From the NCBI GenBank assembly GCA_016185945.1, contig JACPMR010000006.1, forward strand, positions 26,423 to 90,422: DNA of 64,000 bases. The letters are read 5' to 3'. The stretch comes from Candidatus Woesearchaeota archaeon (GTDB lineage Archaea > Nanobdellota > Nanobdellia > Woesearchaeales > GW2011-AR4). The notes beneath the pieces are model-generated. The model had not been told where the DNA came from and ran no database searches. It saw nothing but the letters and a program-made list of their open reading frames with translations. Positions 1-8,679 of this stretch are shown here, one piece after another (within the stretch, counting starts at the first letter, position 1; every line of letters begins with the position of its first letter). The position numbers and the translations under genes were made by a program.

Positions 1-195
1 TTCTCGAAGAAGGCAGACTATGGAGTCCAAGTTACAATGGACAGGGCAGAGCCAGGCGGCTCTTCAGGAGCGGAGCTAAAAGAAGGCATTTCATGGGGCA
101 AAATGAATCCAGATGCAAGATTTGTTGACTTAATCTGCGATTCAAACATTGCACTGCCGATTATTTTTGCTGCATTGAAAGAGAGGATAAAATAA
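1..195 (+). CDS. dys: Deoxyhypusine synthase, C-terminal fragment (gene runs off the window's left edge)
   Basis: Only the last 64 residues are present. They carry the end of the deoxyhypusine synthase fold: a PGGSSGAEL segment (residues 19-26 of the fragment) followed by SWGK at 31-34, whose lysine corresponds to the active-site lysine that forms the imine intermediate with the butylamine group of spermidine. The enzyme makes the deoxyhypusine modification on aIF5A, an archaeal and eukaryotic trait. The stop is 33 nt before panB, which has its own AT-rich box in that gap, so the two are probably transcribed separately. Identification rests on the C-terminal motif alone. Confidence 0.82.
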   Translation, partial: FSKKADYGVQVTMDRAEPGGSSGAELKEGISWGKMNPDARFVDLICDSNIALPIIFAALKERIK

Positions 196-228
196 AAGTT
201 TAAAAATAGCTCCGATTTTGTACTTTGT

Positions 229-993
229 ATGACTACAACACAACAAATCAAATCAATGAAAGGCAAGCAGAAAATAGTTATGCTTACTGCCTATGATTTT
301 CCGACTGCAAGGTTAATGGATGACATAGTTGACATAATTCTTGTTGGCGACTCTCTTGGCATGGTTGTTCTGGGTTATGAAAGCACAACAAAGGTTACAA
401 TGCAGGATATGATAAGTGCAACTGAAGCAGTTGCAAGAGGCGCAAAGAAAGCATTGATTGTTGGTGACATGCCAATTGGCACTTATGAAAATGAAAAAGA
501 AGCACTGGAAAATGCAAAGCAGTTACTGAAAGCAGGTGCACATGCTGTGAAGATTGAAAACAAACCAGAGATTGCAGAATTTCTTGTGAAAAAAGGTATT
601 GAAGTCATGGGGCATATTGGCTTGACTCCGCAGACAATAACAAGCTTTAAAGTTCAAGGCAAAAACGAGGAGGATGCAAAAAGATTGATTGAATTGGCAA
701 GGGCATGCGACAAAGCAGGTTGTTTTTCCATGGTACTTGAGTGTATTCCATTGAATCTAGCAAAAGTAATAACAAAATCTATCTCAATCCCTACAATAGG
801 CATCGGCGCAGGAATTCATTGCGATGGACAAGTTTTAGTCACTCATGACATACTGGGTTTGTTTGATGCTTTCAAGCCGAAGTTTGTAAAAAGGTATGCT
901 GAAATTGGTAACGAAATGAAAAATGCATTTAAGAAGTATGCTGAGGAAGTCGGAAAAGGGAAGTTTCCAGATGATAATCACTCATTTCATTAA
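229..993 (+). CDS. panB: 3-methyl-2-oxobutanoate hydroxymethyltransferase (ketopantoate hydroxymethyltransferase)
   Basis: A 254-residue protein of normal PanB length. It transfers a hydroxymethyl group from methylenetetrahydrofolate to 2-oxoisovalerate, the first committed step to pantothenate and CoA. Visible family residues: GDSLG at 40-44 (Mg ligand Asp41), VGDMP at 78-82 (Asp80), KIE at 108-110, HIGLTPQ at 129-135, LEC at 170-172 (Glu171 fits the catalytic base) and GIGAG at 191-195. A TTTAAAAATA box lies about 25 nt before the ATG with no Shine-Dalgarno, suggesting a leaderless transcript. No other pantothenate or folate-carrier gene is nearby. It converges on flpA with no gap. Confidence 0.93.
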   Translation: MTTTQQIKSMKGKQKIVMLTAYDFPTARLMDDIVDIILVGDSLGMVVLGYESTTKVTMQDMISATEAVARGAKKALIVGDMPIGTYENEKEALENAKQLLKAGAHAVKIENKPEIAEFLVKKGIEVMGHIGLTPQTITSFKVQGKNEEDAKRLIELARACDKAGCFSMVLECIPLNLAKVITKSISIPTIGIGAGIHCDGQVLVTHDILGLFDAFKPKFVKRYAEIGNEMKNAFKKYAEEVGKGKFPDDNHSFH

Positions 994-1674
994 TCACTTT
1001 TTCTTACAAATAAACATGCAATGATCCTTCTGAAACGGCTCAAGCTCCCTGTAATCAATAATTGTTAAATTTTTCTCCAGTTTTTCCTTAACTTCCCTGA
1101 ATATCTGCTTTGGCTGCCTTGTAACATCAATGCTTCTTGCCTTGACTGCCAGCAAAGCATATCCATCATTTTTCAAAAATAAATCAACATTCTTCATAAA
1201 AATATCAACTTGATTTTTCTGTGCAACATCCTGATAAACGAAATCGACAGCAGATATTCTTTCTTTTAAATTATCAACTTTGTTGGCATCAGCCAAAATT
1301 GGAGCAATGTTTTTTCTTTTATAGCACAAAAATATCAAATCGCGCATTACCCTTGGCGCAACATCAACTGCAAAAATAAAGCCGTCATTGCCGACAATAT
1401 CGGAAACGTGGCTTGCAGTTGTTCCAGACGCCGAGCCGAGATACAAAACAACATCGCCTCTCCTTAATCCGATATTTGGGCTTTCTTTCAGAATAGCCGC
1501 TGCAAGCTTGCTCTTGAAAGCATCCCATTCCCTGTATTCGACATTGTTTTCTTGTATAAGTTTTTCGCCATAAACATTGTTTCCAGCGGTTAAATTGACT
1601 GTGTAAAGCTGCTTTCTCTTTCCTTCAATAGCTTCATAAACCTCGAATATTTTTGACTGTTGGATTTTATTCAT
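994..1674 (-). CDS. flpA: Fibrillarin-like rRNA/tRNA 2'-O-methyltransferase
   Basis: The SAM-dependent methyltransferase of the box C/D sRNP; it methylates ribose 2'-OH at sites chosen by guide RNAs. Counting from an upstream TTG in the same frame, SAM motif I (VLYLGSASGTT) is at 81-91, AVDVAPR at 107-113, the YQDVAQ signature at 152-157 and the Lys of AVKARSID near 183. I start at the ATG at 1674, which has a GGGGT about 9 nt upstream, rather than at the TTG at 1689 that adds five residues. It follows nop5 on the same strand with about a 40 nt gap, the classic archaeal nop5-flpA pair. Confidence 0.95.
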   Translation of the reverse strand: MNKIQQSKIFEVYEAIEGKRKQLYTVNLTAGNNVYGEKLIQENNVEYREWDAFKSKLAAAILKESPNIGLRRGDVVLYLGSASGTTASHVSDIVGNDGFIFAVDVAPRVMRDLIFLCYKRKNIAPILADANKVDNLKERISAVDFVYQDVAQKNQVDIFMKNVDLFLKNDGYALLAVKARSIDVTRQPKQIFREVKEKLEKNLTIIDYRELEPFQKDHCMFICKKK

Positions 1675-1716
1675 AAAATACAACCCCAAAATTTTGAAAA
1701 AATTTTGTTGTTTGAA

Positions 1717-2655
1717 TCATTTTTCAAACTTTTTCTCCAATTCCTTCCTTAATTTATCTCCAATAAATTTGCCCTGAAAGTAGTCAACTTTTACAGCAAT
1801 AGATATTTTGTCAGCCAACGTCCTTGCAATCTTGCCGTGCATTTTGTTTGGCGCCTGCGCAATCAAAGGGTGGTGGACAATAACACCATGCCTTGGCGGC
1901 TTTGCTCCTGTTTTCAAATGCCTGAACAAAGCAGTTTCTGCCCCTAGAATTTGAATCGTCGAGGCGGGCATCTCGCTTAATCTTTTCAAGCTGCCAGCAC
2001 GCTCTATCAGTTTTGCTGCAACTGCAACTCCGCAAACTGCCTTTATGTTCTGACAAATTTCGTCCATTAGGGTTGAGATATAGTTCAATTGCTCTTTCTT
2101 TAACTGGTACAAATCATATATCTGATGCGCCAAGCTTTTAATTGGCTCTGTATCCTCCTGTCCCAAATCAGCGCCCATTGAATCATTTGGGTTTATTTTT
2201 AATTGATTCAGCAACTCGCTTTTCTCTTTCTCAAGAATTTCTTCGACAAATTTCTCATGATTTTGCACTGCAACAGAAAACTCCGGATTATGAAGCTCGT
2301 ACCACTCTCTTAATTTTTTAATAAGGAGATTGATTGCTTTGTCCAATTCGTCAACAAGTTTAATGGAGTGTATAATCAAAATATCATTGGTTACGGAGTT
2401 TTTGACGTCGATTTTTGTCAATTGAATATTTTGACTGTAAAAATTATTAAAATATTTTCTATTCTTAAAGTGTAGCAATATACTTTTCAATGCCTTTTCA
2501 TCCAATTCTTTTAGATTTTTGTGTTTGTCTCTAATTTTTTCAATGAGGTTTTCCCTGCTTTTGTAACCGCCTATCTCTTTAAATAATGTTTCATCAACTA
2601 CATCAAACTTATCATCAAATACAAATACTCCTATTACATTTGAAAAAATGTACAT
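1717..2655 (-). CDS. nop5: Nop5 (Nop56/58-like) core protein of the box C/D sRNP
   Basis: A 312-residue scaffold that bridges L7Ae-bound guide RNA and fibrillarin. The C-terminal Nop domain is unmistakable: an AAKLIERAGSLKRL stretch, then MPASTIQILGAE, ALFRHLKTGAKPPRHG, and HGKIARTLADKISIA with VDYF. The N-terminal fibrillarin-binding region and a central coiled coil (roughly residues 90-180) precede it. It is shorter than the roughly 370-420 residues common elsewhere, and the basic C-terminal tail is minimal (ends KKFEK). First gene of an operon with flpA. Confidence 0.96.
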   Translation of the reverse strand: MYIFSNVIGVFVFDDKFDVVDETLFKEIGGYKSRENLIEKIRDKHKNLKELDEKALKSILLHFKNRKYFNNFYSQNIQLTKIDVKNSVTNDILIIHSIKLVDELDKAINLLIKKLREWYELHNPEFSVAVQNHEKFVEEILEKEKSELLNQLKINPNDSMGADLGQEDTEPIKSLAHQIYDLYQLKKEQLNYISTLMDEICQNIKAVCGVAVAAKLIERAGSLKRLSEMPASTIQILGAETALFRHLKTGAKPPRHGVIVHHPLIAQAPNKMHGKIARTLADKISIAVKVDYFQGKFIGDKLRKELEKKFEK

Positions 2656-2686
2656 ATCAAATAGAGATAGTCATTGTTTTTTAAAG

Positions 2687-2743
2687 ATGTCGGAAATCAA
2701 AGATTTCCGATCACTTCAAAAATCTATGGATTTTTTCCAGTAG
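2687..2743. repeat. Pair of intergenic palindromes (CGGAAATC/GATTTCCG and AAAATC/GGATTTTT types)
   Basis: Between the divergent nop5 and cutA genes sits TCGGAAATC-aaa-GATTTCCGA, a perfect 9-bp-arm hairpin, followed by AAAAATC-tatg-GATTTTTT. The same words (CGAAAATC...GATTTTCG and AAAAATCtatGATTTTT) occur in the palindromic inserts at 29405-29495 and near 49750-49830 and 50580-50690, so this looks like a small dispersed palindrome class rather than a gene-specific site. Confidence 0.6.
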
Positions 2744-2793
2744 CGGGAAAATAGACAATAAACTTAATAAACAACAAAGAAAATCATTTACTC

Positions 2794-3096
2794 ATGGCAC
2801 TCGCTTACATAACTTGCAAAGACAAAAAGGAAGCGGAAAAAATCTCAATCCGTTTGCTAAAGAAAAGATTAATAGCGTGCGCAAACATATTTCCAATAAA
2901 AAGTATGTACTGGTGGGAAGGAAAAATTGTCAACGATAACGAGCATGTCATAATAGCCAAAACAAATGAAAAAAATTTCAAGAAATTGGAAAATGAAGCC
3001 AGAAAACTGCATTCTTACCAGATTCCATGCATCTTAAAAATTAATGCAAATGCGAACAAGGATTATGATGAATGGGCGAATAAGGAATTAAATTAA
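2794..3096 (+). CDS. cutA: CutA1 divalent-ion tolerance protein
   Basis: A 100-residue trimeric ferredoxin-like protein. Family landmarks: KRLIACANIFPI at about 24-35, the MYWWEGKI segment near 38-45, a Lys-Thr strand (AKTNEKN), the HSYQIPCIL segment (usual HPYEVP) and DYDEWANKEL at the C-terminus. Length is normal. Its molecular role is unsettled; it has been linked to copper and to other metals. Its stop overlaps the convergent DMT permease by 4 nt. No link to the copper locus at 39-46 kb is implied by position. Confidence 0.93.
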   Translation: MALAYITCKDKKEAEKISIRLLKKRLIACANIFPIKSMYWWEGKIVNDNEHVIIAKTNEKNFKKLENEARKLHSYQIPCILKINANANKDYDEWANKELN

Positions 3097-4034
3097 TATC
3101 CAAAAAGTATTGTCTTTATTCTTTTTGCAAAATTCTTTGAAACCAGAAACAATCTTTCTATTGAGTAAGTTGAGATAAAAGCCGAAATCAAAATCAATAA
3201 GCCTCCAAAAATAATTTTAATCTGGGGTGTTTCTTTAAGCACGATAAAAGAAAGAAAAACTCCAATTATCGGTCCCAAAAGCAGTACTATGCTCGATGTT
3301 GAGGATTTGACGTATGGCGCAGTATAGCTTAATAATGTGTATGGTATCAAGGTTGAAAAAATGGATATGATTAAAAGAAGCGCCAAGTGATACAATGTCA
3401 CGTTAAAGAATGTTGCCGGCTTTCCATAAGCGAAAAATAGAGGGAGCAGCATTGCAGAGTTAAGAAGAAAAATCCAGTATGTTTTTTTGTAATGGCTGGT
3501 TGTTACAGAGTACCTGTTCATCACTATGTAGCCAGCCCACAACAATGCTGACAATAGAACCATAGCTTCGCCCAAAAAAGCATCTGATTTTATATTGATT
3601 TTGTTCAAGAACATTACAGCAACGCCCAACAAGCTCAGCAGAGTTGCAGTAATATCCGTAAATGTTATTCTTTCTTTAAGGAACAAATGCGCAAGAAGCA
3701 AGGACATGATTGGGTACGTCAAAAACAATAGTATTGCCTTGTTCACATCTATATAATACAATGCCTGGAAAAACAATACCATATCTGCAACTAGCAGAAA
3801 TGAAAGTACGAAAAAGTGCTTAAATTCTTCCTTATTGACAGATATCAATTCTTTAAAGCTTGTTTTGCCAAGCAACTGCAAAATTATAGGAAAAGTTAGT
3901 ATCAAAAACATGAATCTGAAAGCAAGAACTCCTACAGGGGTGATTGTAGCAATTAATAATTTCGTCAGTATCGCAGTGAATCCAAACAATGAAGATGCTA
4001 TAAAAACCATGAATACGGGGGATTTCTTGGGCAT
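3093..4034 (-). CDS. EamA/DMT-superfamily permease (10 TM)
   Basis: A 313-residue polytopic protein with two EamA repeats (about 8-140 and 150-285), each ending in the family pattern of a TM with Pro (TYPIMSLLLAHLFLKERIT and LLGPIIGVFLSFIVLKET). These carriers export or import small metabolites such as amino acids or nucleotides; substrate cannot be read from sequence. The C-terminal tail is basic (RLFLVSKNFAKRIK). It lies alone on the minus strand between cutA and a glycosyltransferase gene, so context gives no substrate hint. Confidence 0.9.
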   Translation of the reverse strand: MPKKSPVFMVFIASSLFGFTAILTKLLIATITPVGVLAFRFMFLILTFPIILQLLGKTSFKELISVNKEEFKHFFVLSFLLVADMVLFFQALYYIDVNKAILLFLTYPIMSLLLAHLFLKERITFTDITATLLSLLGVAVMFLNKINIKSDAFLGEAMVLLSALLWAGYIVMNRYSVTTSHYKKTYWIFLLNSAMLLPLFFAYGKPATFFNVTLYHLALLLIISIFSTLIPYTLLSYTAPYVKSSTSSIVLLLGPIIGVFLSFIVLKETPQIKIIFGGLLILISAFISTYSIERLFLVSKNFAKRIKTILFGY

Positions 4035-4138
4035 GATTAGGGATGTTTTTAATGGTAATATAAAAATGTTGCAGAATTAACTTAAGTTCCCCCCAATGCC
4101 ATTAATTTTATATACCTCATATACGCCAATTAATCCAA

Positions 4139-5629
4139 ATGAACATTATTAAGTTATTTAATGAAGAAATAAATAATAAAATAACTTGGGTTATATTTAT
4201 TATTATCCTTTCTTTATTTTTTTTAGTTCAAACCACAACACGGCTGCATACTTTTGAGATTACTGATGAATATAGCTATTATTATGAAGCTAAGCTAATG
4301 GCCGAAGGCGCAGTTCCTTACAAAGATTTCATCTTTGTTCATCCTCCGCTGAGATTATACCTTTTGTTCTTAATAGGCAAGTTATTTGGCTTTCAAGTTG
4401 CGACTTTAAAGCTGCTTCCATTATTTACTGTTGTTATAGGGGTATTTTTTATATTTAAATTATTAAAAGAATTTTTTGGCAATTTCGAAGCGCTGATTGG
4501 TACTATTATCTTTCTCTCTTCAGGCGATATATCCTGGTGGAGTACAATATCTGTTGGGATTATGGAGGCGTTATCATTTAGTGTTGTTGGGATGTATTTT
4601 TTATTGAAGAAAAAATATCTTCTTGGCGGATTTATATTTGGTCTGGCTGTCCTTATTCAAACTTATTCGTTCCCGATATTTGCCGCATTATTATTGTATA
4701 CCTCATTTGAATTTGAAGGAAAAAACTTAAAATTTAAGTATAAAAGGGCGTATAAAACCGTATTAGGATTTTTAATAATTTTTATCTCTGTAATTATATT
4801 ATTTACTATAATCTCAAATAATACATACATAAAACAAGTTTATATTACCCATTTTTTAAAATCGCCATATGATAAAACAGCATCCGATTATGGAACAAAA
4901 ATTGACTCTTTCTTGTATAACTATAATTCAAATAAACTTCTTTTTCTTTTGCCTATTTTCTTTTTATTCACTAAAAAAAGGAAGGAGCTTATCCCTTTTT
5001 TACTTGTAACTTTATTTTTGGTTCTTTTCCTTTTTTCACTTAAAAAATTGATTTTTTACTATTTTTTTATGACTTACCCGATTTTAGCGATTGTTGGATC
5101 TGCATCTCTGACGGGATTTTTTAAGAAATTCAAATTTGGCTCTAGTATAATGTTGATATTGGTTTTGCTTCTTTTAACAAAATTATTTTTGATGCCATCT
5201 TTAAGTTCTACATACAATAAATATACTTCTCCAACGAAGCCTATAGAAGAATGGGACACGCTCAATATAATCGCATCTCACATTAAAAATTCTACAAGTG
5301 AAGAAGAATTAATTTATGGTGCTGGTGATTTATTTATCCCCGTCATTGCACTTTTATCGGATAGAAAAATTGCTGGAAATTACGTAGAACTTAGAGAAGA
5401 ACATTTTAAACTTGGGCTACTAGATCTCGATGTAATGATTAATGACCTACAAAATTTGATAAAACAAAGAAAACTAAAATATTTAATTTATTATCAATGG
5501 TATGGGCGCTCTACTTATATAGATAGTCATCCAGCATATATAAAAAATGTTTTAGGGCAATGCGACGACCTCATGGGAAGAGAAATTAAAAATCGTCAGG
5601 ATAGATTTGTAATTTTGCAATGTTACTAA
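4139..5629 (+). CDS. GT-C type membrane glycosyltransferase (ArnT/PMT-like)
   Basis: A 496-residue protein with about 11 TM segments and a soluble C-terminal stretch from about 380. After the first TM comes the acidic DEYSYYYEAKLMAEG segment (43-57) and a D..F.HPP motif (63-70), the arrangement seen in dolichyl- or undecaprenyl-phosphate-sugar dependent GT-C enzymes, which move sugars onto protein or lipid on the outer membrane face. Acceptor and sugar are unknown. A TTTTATATACC box sits about 25 nt upstream of the ATG, implying a leaderless mRNA. Codon use is more AT-rich than in neighbours, common for surface-glycan genes. Confidence 0.8.
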   Translation: MNIIKLFNEEINNKITWVIFIIILSLFFLVQTTTRLHTFEITDEYSYYYEAKLMAEGAVPYKDFIFVHPPLRLYLLFLIGKLFGFQVATLKLLPLFTVVIGVFFIFKLLKEFFGNFEALIGTIIFLSSGDISWWSTISVGIMEALSFSVVGMYFLLKKKYLLGGFIFGLAVLIQTYSFPIFAALLLYTSFEFEGKNLKFKYKRAYKTVLGFLIIFISVIILFTIISNNTYIKQVYITHFLKSPYDKTASDYGTKIDSFLYNYNSNKLLFLLPIFFLFTKKRKELIPFLLVTLFLVLFLFSLKKLIFYYFFMTYPILAIVGSASLTGFFKKFKFGSSIMLILVLLLLTKLFLMPSLSSTYNKYTSPTKPIEEWDTLNIIASHIKNSTSEEELIYGAGDLFIPVIALLSDRKIAGNYVELREEHFKLGLLDLDVMINDLQNLIKQRKLKYLIYYQWYGRSTYIDSHPAYIKNVLGQCDDLMGREIKNRQDRFVILQCY

Positions 5630-5702
5630 AATTAGATGATTCTAAATTATATTCATTAGATTTTTCATAAACTATTTAAATAGCGTAATATATAAAAGAG
5701 GT

Positions 5703-7382
5703 ATGTCTTTTGGAAAAGAGGTGCGTGATATAAAGCGGCTTAATGAGATACTTCTTGTGCTATTCGAAGAAGGCTTTGGCTTTTTGCTTGATAGGATAAA
5801 GCTTAAGCAACATGTTCCTGTAACAAAAAGATTGAAGTCCAAGCTTAGAAAAGACGAAGAAAAAAAGCCCGAAGTGCGGCTTAGAAAAACCTTGGAAAGA
5901 TTAGGGCCTACTTTCATTAAATTCGGGCAGCTGTTGAGCGTGAGGCCTGACTTGATACCCAAGGAGTACTCAAAAGAGCTTGAAAAGCTGCAGGACAAAG
6001 TTCCGGAGTTTCCTTTCAGCGAGGTAAAGTCAACCATAGAGAAAGGGTTTGGCAAGAGCATCGAGCATCTCTTTATTCACTTTGAAAAAAAGCCGATTGC
6101 CTCTGCTTCCATAAGTCAGGTTCACAAGGCTATTCTGAAAACAGGCGACAAGGTTGCTGTCAAGGTTCAAAGGCCAAATGTCAGGCAGGCAATGGAAACC
6201 GATATAGAGATAATGCTTTACTTTGCAAGCCTACTTGAAAAGTATGTTGAAAAAATTAGAAGGTTCAAGCCAGCCAGGATTGTAAACGAGTTCAAGGAAT
6301 GGACGGAAAAAGAGCTCGATTTCAGGTTGGAGGCAAGGAATGCAAAAAGATTCGCGCAAAACTTCAAGGGGAGCAAAACCGTACACATCCCAAAAGTTTA
6401 TGATGAGCTAACAGGCGAAAAGGTTCTGACTTTGGAATTTATTGAGGGCATTGAACTTCACAACCTAAATGAAATCAGAAAAAGGAAAATTGATTTCAAT
6501 CATGTTATAAAAAATGGCTTTGAAGCGATAATGACTCAGGTTTTTGTGCATGGAATATTCCATGCAGATCCTCATCCTGGAAACATAATTATAATGCAGC
6601 ACAATAAAATTGCATTTGTTGACTTTGGCATTGTCGGTTATTTTGATGACAGCCTAAAGAATAAATGTATAGATTTTCTGTATGGAATTGCAGAGCAGGA
6701 TGAAGAGCTGCTCATGGAAACTTTAGTAAGCATGGGAATGGAAAGCGACGACATAGATTACGAGCAACTTAAATCCGACATTGGACTTATAATACAGCCT
6801 CTGCAAAGTGCGTCGCTCAAAGAATTAAAAATCAGCAAGGTTATTGAGGAGATAATTGAAATCGGCTTGAGGCATAAGGTAAAAGTGCCTGCCCCATTTG
6901 TGCTTTTTGGCAAAACAATAGTAACTCTTGAAGGCGTTGCTCTTGAGTACAATCCAGACTTCAAGTTCATAGAAACTTCAAAGCCATTCATAGAAAAGCT
7001 TGTTAGGAAAAGAGCAAGCCCCTTGCTTATTTGGAAAAGGTTGGTGCATGATTTGCACAAGTACAGAAGATTTGCAGAGGAATTCCCAATAAAAGCTGAG
7101 CGCGCCCTTGACAAAATTCAAAAAGGAACTATGAAAGTTGACATTGAGGATACAGACATAAAGAAATTGGCTCTGGAAATCGACAGAAGCAGCAATAGAG
7201 TGGCTTACGGGCTTTTGATAGCTTCATTGCTCATAACATCGGCGATATTGTTTCAGGTTGAAAAAGGCCCTGCAATCCTAGGCGTTCCTTTCCTTTCCTT
7301 CATTAGTTTCGTTTTTGCTGTATTGTTCATGTTAGCGCTTTTGGTGTCTATAGTAAGAGAAAAATTCAGGCATTGGCAATAA
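5703..7382 (+). CDS. ubiB: UbiB/ABC1/ADCK-family atypical kinase, membrane anchored
   Basis: A 559-residue member of the protein-kinase-like UbiB family. Seen: the diagnostic KxGQ motif (KFGQ, 73-76) with RPDLIPKEY after it, an Ala/Ser-rich nucleotide loop (ASISQVH, 135-141), VAVKVQRP with Lys154, LDFRLEARNAKRF, HADPHPGN at 287-294 and DFG at 307-309. Two hydrophobic helices end the protein (about 500-550). In bacteria and eukaryotes the family supports ubiquinone biosynthesis or lipid homeostasis; no quinone genes are visible here. A GAGG sequence lies just before the ATG. It heads a three-gene cluster with the phasin-like and hydrolase genes. Confidence 0.94.
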   Translation: MSFGKEVRDIKRLNEILLVLFEEGFGFLLDRIKLKQHVPVTKRLKSKLRKDEEKKPEVRLRKTLERLGPTFIKFGQLLSVRPDLIPKEYSKELEKLQDKVPEFPFSEVKSTIEKGFGKSIEHLFIHFEKKPIASASISQVHKAILKTGDKVAVKVQRPNVRQAMETDIEIMLYFASLLEKYVEKIRRFKPARIVNEFKEWTEKELDFRLEARNAKRFAQNFKGSKTVHIPKVYDELTGEKVLTLEFIEGIELHNLNEIRKRKIDFNHVIKNGFEAIMTQVFVHGIFHADPHPGNIIIMQHNKIAFVDFGIVGYFDDSLKNKCIDFLYGIAEQDEELLMETLVSMGMESDDIDYEQLKSDIGLIIQPLQSASLKELKISKVIEEIIEIGLRHKVKVPAPFVLFGKTIVTLEGVALEYNPDFKFIETSKPFIEKLVRKRASPLLIWKRLVHDLHKYRRFAEEFPIKAERALDKIQKGTMKVDIEDTDIKKLALEIDRSSNRVAYGLLIASLLITSAILFQVEKGPAILGVPFLSFISFVFAVLFMLALLVSIVREKFRHWQ

Positions 7383-7383
7383 A

Positions 7384-7689
7384 ATGAGGCATTTAATAAA
7401 GAAAAGCATTTTGCTCGGCTTAGGAGTAGCGTCTTTGACAAAGGAAAGGATAGACAAGCTTGTTGCAGAATTTGTAAGAAGAAAGGTTATAACAACAAAA
7501 GACGGCAAATGGGTTGCAAGGAAGGTTTTAGGTGAGATAGCCAAAAACAAGAAAAGACTTGAAAAGCTTGCAAAGCTCCAAGCAGAAGTGCTGGAGATAA
7601 GTGCAAAGTCTATTGAGAGGAGGCTTGTAAAGAGAGGAAAGAAAACAGCTAAGAAAATCCTCAGAATGGCTGCAAAAGAGTTGAGATAA
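7384..7689 (+). CDS. Small phasin-like coiled-coil protein
   Basis: A 101-residue protein, hydrophobic at the N-terminus (SILLGLGVASLTKERIDKL), then helical and very basic (KKRLEKLAKLQ, RRLVKRGKKTAKKILR). The start LLGLGVASLTKE resembles polyhydroxyalkanoate regulator phasins (COG3937-like), which also occur next to ubiB in some bacteria, but there is no PHA gene here. It starts 1 nt after the ubiB stop and its stop overlaps the next start (TAATG), so the three genes are almost certainly co-translated. The precise function is unknown. Confidence 0.6.
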   Translation: MRHLIKKSILLGLGVASLTKERIDKLVAEFVRRKVITTKDGKWVARKVLGEIAKNKKRLEKLAKLQAEVLEISAKSIERRLVKRGKKTAKKILRMAAKELR

Positions 7690-8195
7690 TGCCACAGGCA
7701 GTAGTACATGTTTTGTTTACAATAATTGTACTGGACTTGTTTAGGGACCATTTTCTGAAAAATAAGAAAAGATTGCCTTTGCACTATGTCTTTATCGGAG
7801 GCATTGCCGGTTTGTTGCCGGATATTGACATACCTTTGTTTTGGCTGCTGAATAACTTTTTGAGCCTTAATGTCACGTGGTTTCACAGGATTTTTACCCA
7901 TACATTTTTCTTTGTTTTGATATTTTTGTTTATATCCTTGATTTACTTTGATTTTAACAGAAAAGTAAGCAAGCTTTTTGCAATAATCACATTTGGGGTT
8001 GCATTCCACATCTTTCTTGACTGGTTGTTGGTGGGGGGTGTTGCGCCACTCTATCCATTTTCTGACAGAGTATACGGCTTGAATTTGATTGGAAGATTAA
8101 ATCTCCCATTAGCTATAGAGGGCCTAGAAGCGATTGTTTTGCTCTGGTGGCTCTGGCACGAAGAAAAAACTCATAAGATAAGCGACTTTATTTAA
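7689..8195 (+). CDS. Membrane-bound metal-dependent hydrolase, YdjM/DUF457 family
   Basis: A 168-residue protein with about four TM segments and the conserved metal-site motifs of the DUF457 family: His at VVHVLF (about 7), the GLLPDIDIP motif near 37-45, HRIFTHT near 62-68, and FHIFLDW near 109-115. The family is thought to act on phospholipid-related or other membrane substrates, but the reaction is not established. Start and preceding stop overlap (TAATG). It converges with a small membrane protein gene with a 4 nt overlap. Confidence 0.85.
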   Translation: MPQAVVHVLFTIIVLDLFRDHFLKNKKRLPLHYVFIGGIAGLLPDIDIPLFWLLNNFLSLNVTWFHRIFTHTFFFVLIFLFISLIYFDFNRKVSKLFAIITFGVAFHIFLDWLLVGGVAPLYPFSDRVYGLNLIGRLNLPLAIEGLEAIVLLWWLWHEEKTHKISDFI

Positions 8196-8437
8196 AACCC
8201 AGAATTCCTCATTAACCTTGCAATCAAAGCTCCAAGCAATACAATTCCAATTGCTGTGAATACATTGCTTTTTTTCTTGTTTCGGGTATAAACTACAAAG
8301 CCAGCCAGAAGAACTCCAACAATCAATGAAAACAATCTCCATCCATTGCTTAGGTTTCTGTAAAAAAGATACCATTCCACCAAAGCAACAGGAACTGAAA
8401 CAACAAGGATTAAATTCCAGTTATAGTTTTCTTCCAT
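8192..8437 (-). CDS. Small membrane protein, three TM segments, unknown
   Basis: An 81-residue hydrophobic protein with helices at about 8-24, 33-49 and 58-74, and a basic loop TRNKKKSN between the second and third. No recognisable domain. An overlapping frame on the same strand also stays open but lacks the hydrophobic periodicity, so this frame is preferred. Upstream on the same strand is the structured element at 8473-8623, which separates it from pyrH. Confidence 0.6.
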   Translation of the reverse strand: MEENYNWNLILVVSVPVALVEWYLFYRNLSNGWRLFSLIVGVLLAGFVVYTRNKKKSNVFTAIGIVLLGALIARLMRNSGF

Positions 8438-8472
8438 TTTGGTTTGGTGAGTTTTATTGTTGTATTTTTAAT

Positions 8473-8623
8473 TTCAATTCGCTCGCTATCGCTCGCAAAC
8501 TTTAGTGCTCGGCAAAAATCTCCCTGCCAATCATTTTTGCCTCGCCTATATATTCAATAAACAATCAAAAGCAGTTTACTTTTATCACTTGTGGAATCTC
8601 AAAGTCGCTCTCGGGATTGAATT
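8473..8623 (-). repeat. GCGAC-family structured element, 5' module plus tail II
   Basis: Read on the minus strand: AATTCAATCCCGAGAGCGAC, then CUUU pairing with AAAG (AAAAGTAAACTGCTTTT at 8568-8584). After ATATATA comes the tail-II hairpin GGCGAGGCAAAAAT...ATTTTTGCCGAGCACTA (8501-8550) whose loop contains TGGCAG. The end (8473-8490) is a GCGAGCGATAGCGAGC palindrome where other copies have GCCGAAGGC. The stem GGCAAAAAU/AUUUUUGCC differs from other copies in compensating pairs. It lies 3' of pyrH on the same strand. Confidence 0.78.
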
Positions 8624-8679
8624 ATTTTTTATTAATGTTTTAATTGATTTTTAATGTGTTTTTATTGATTTTTTAAAAA

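Noticed and set aside
7332..8009. A 225-codon minus-strand frame opposite ubiB, the phasin-like and the hydrolase gene
   Set aside because: It is antisense to three genes with clear motifs and overlapping start and stop signals. Its hydrophobicity mirrors the hydrolase TM codons.
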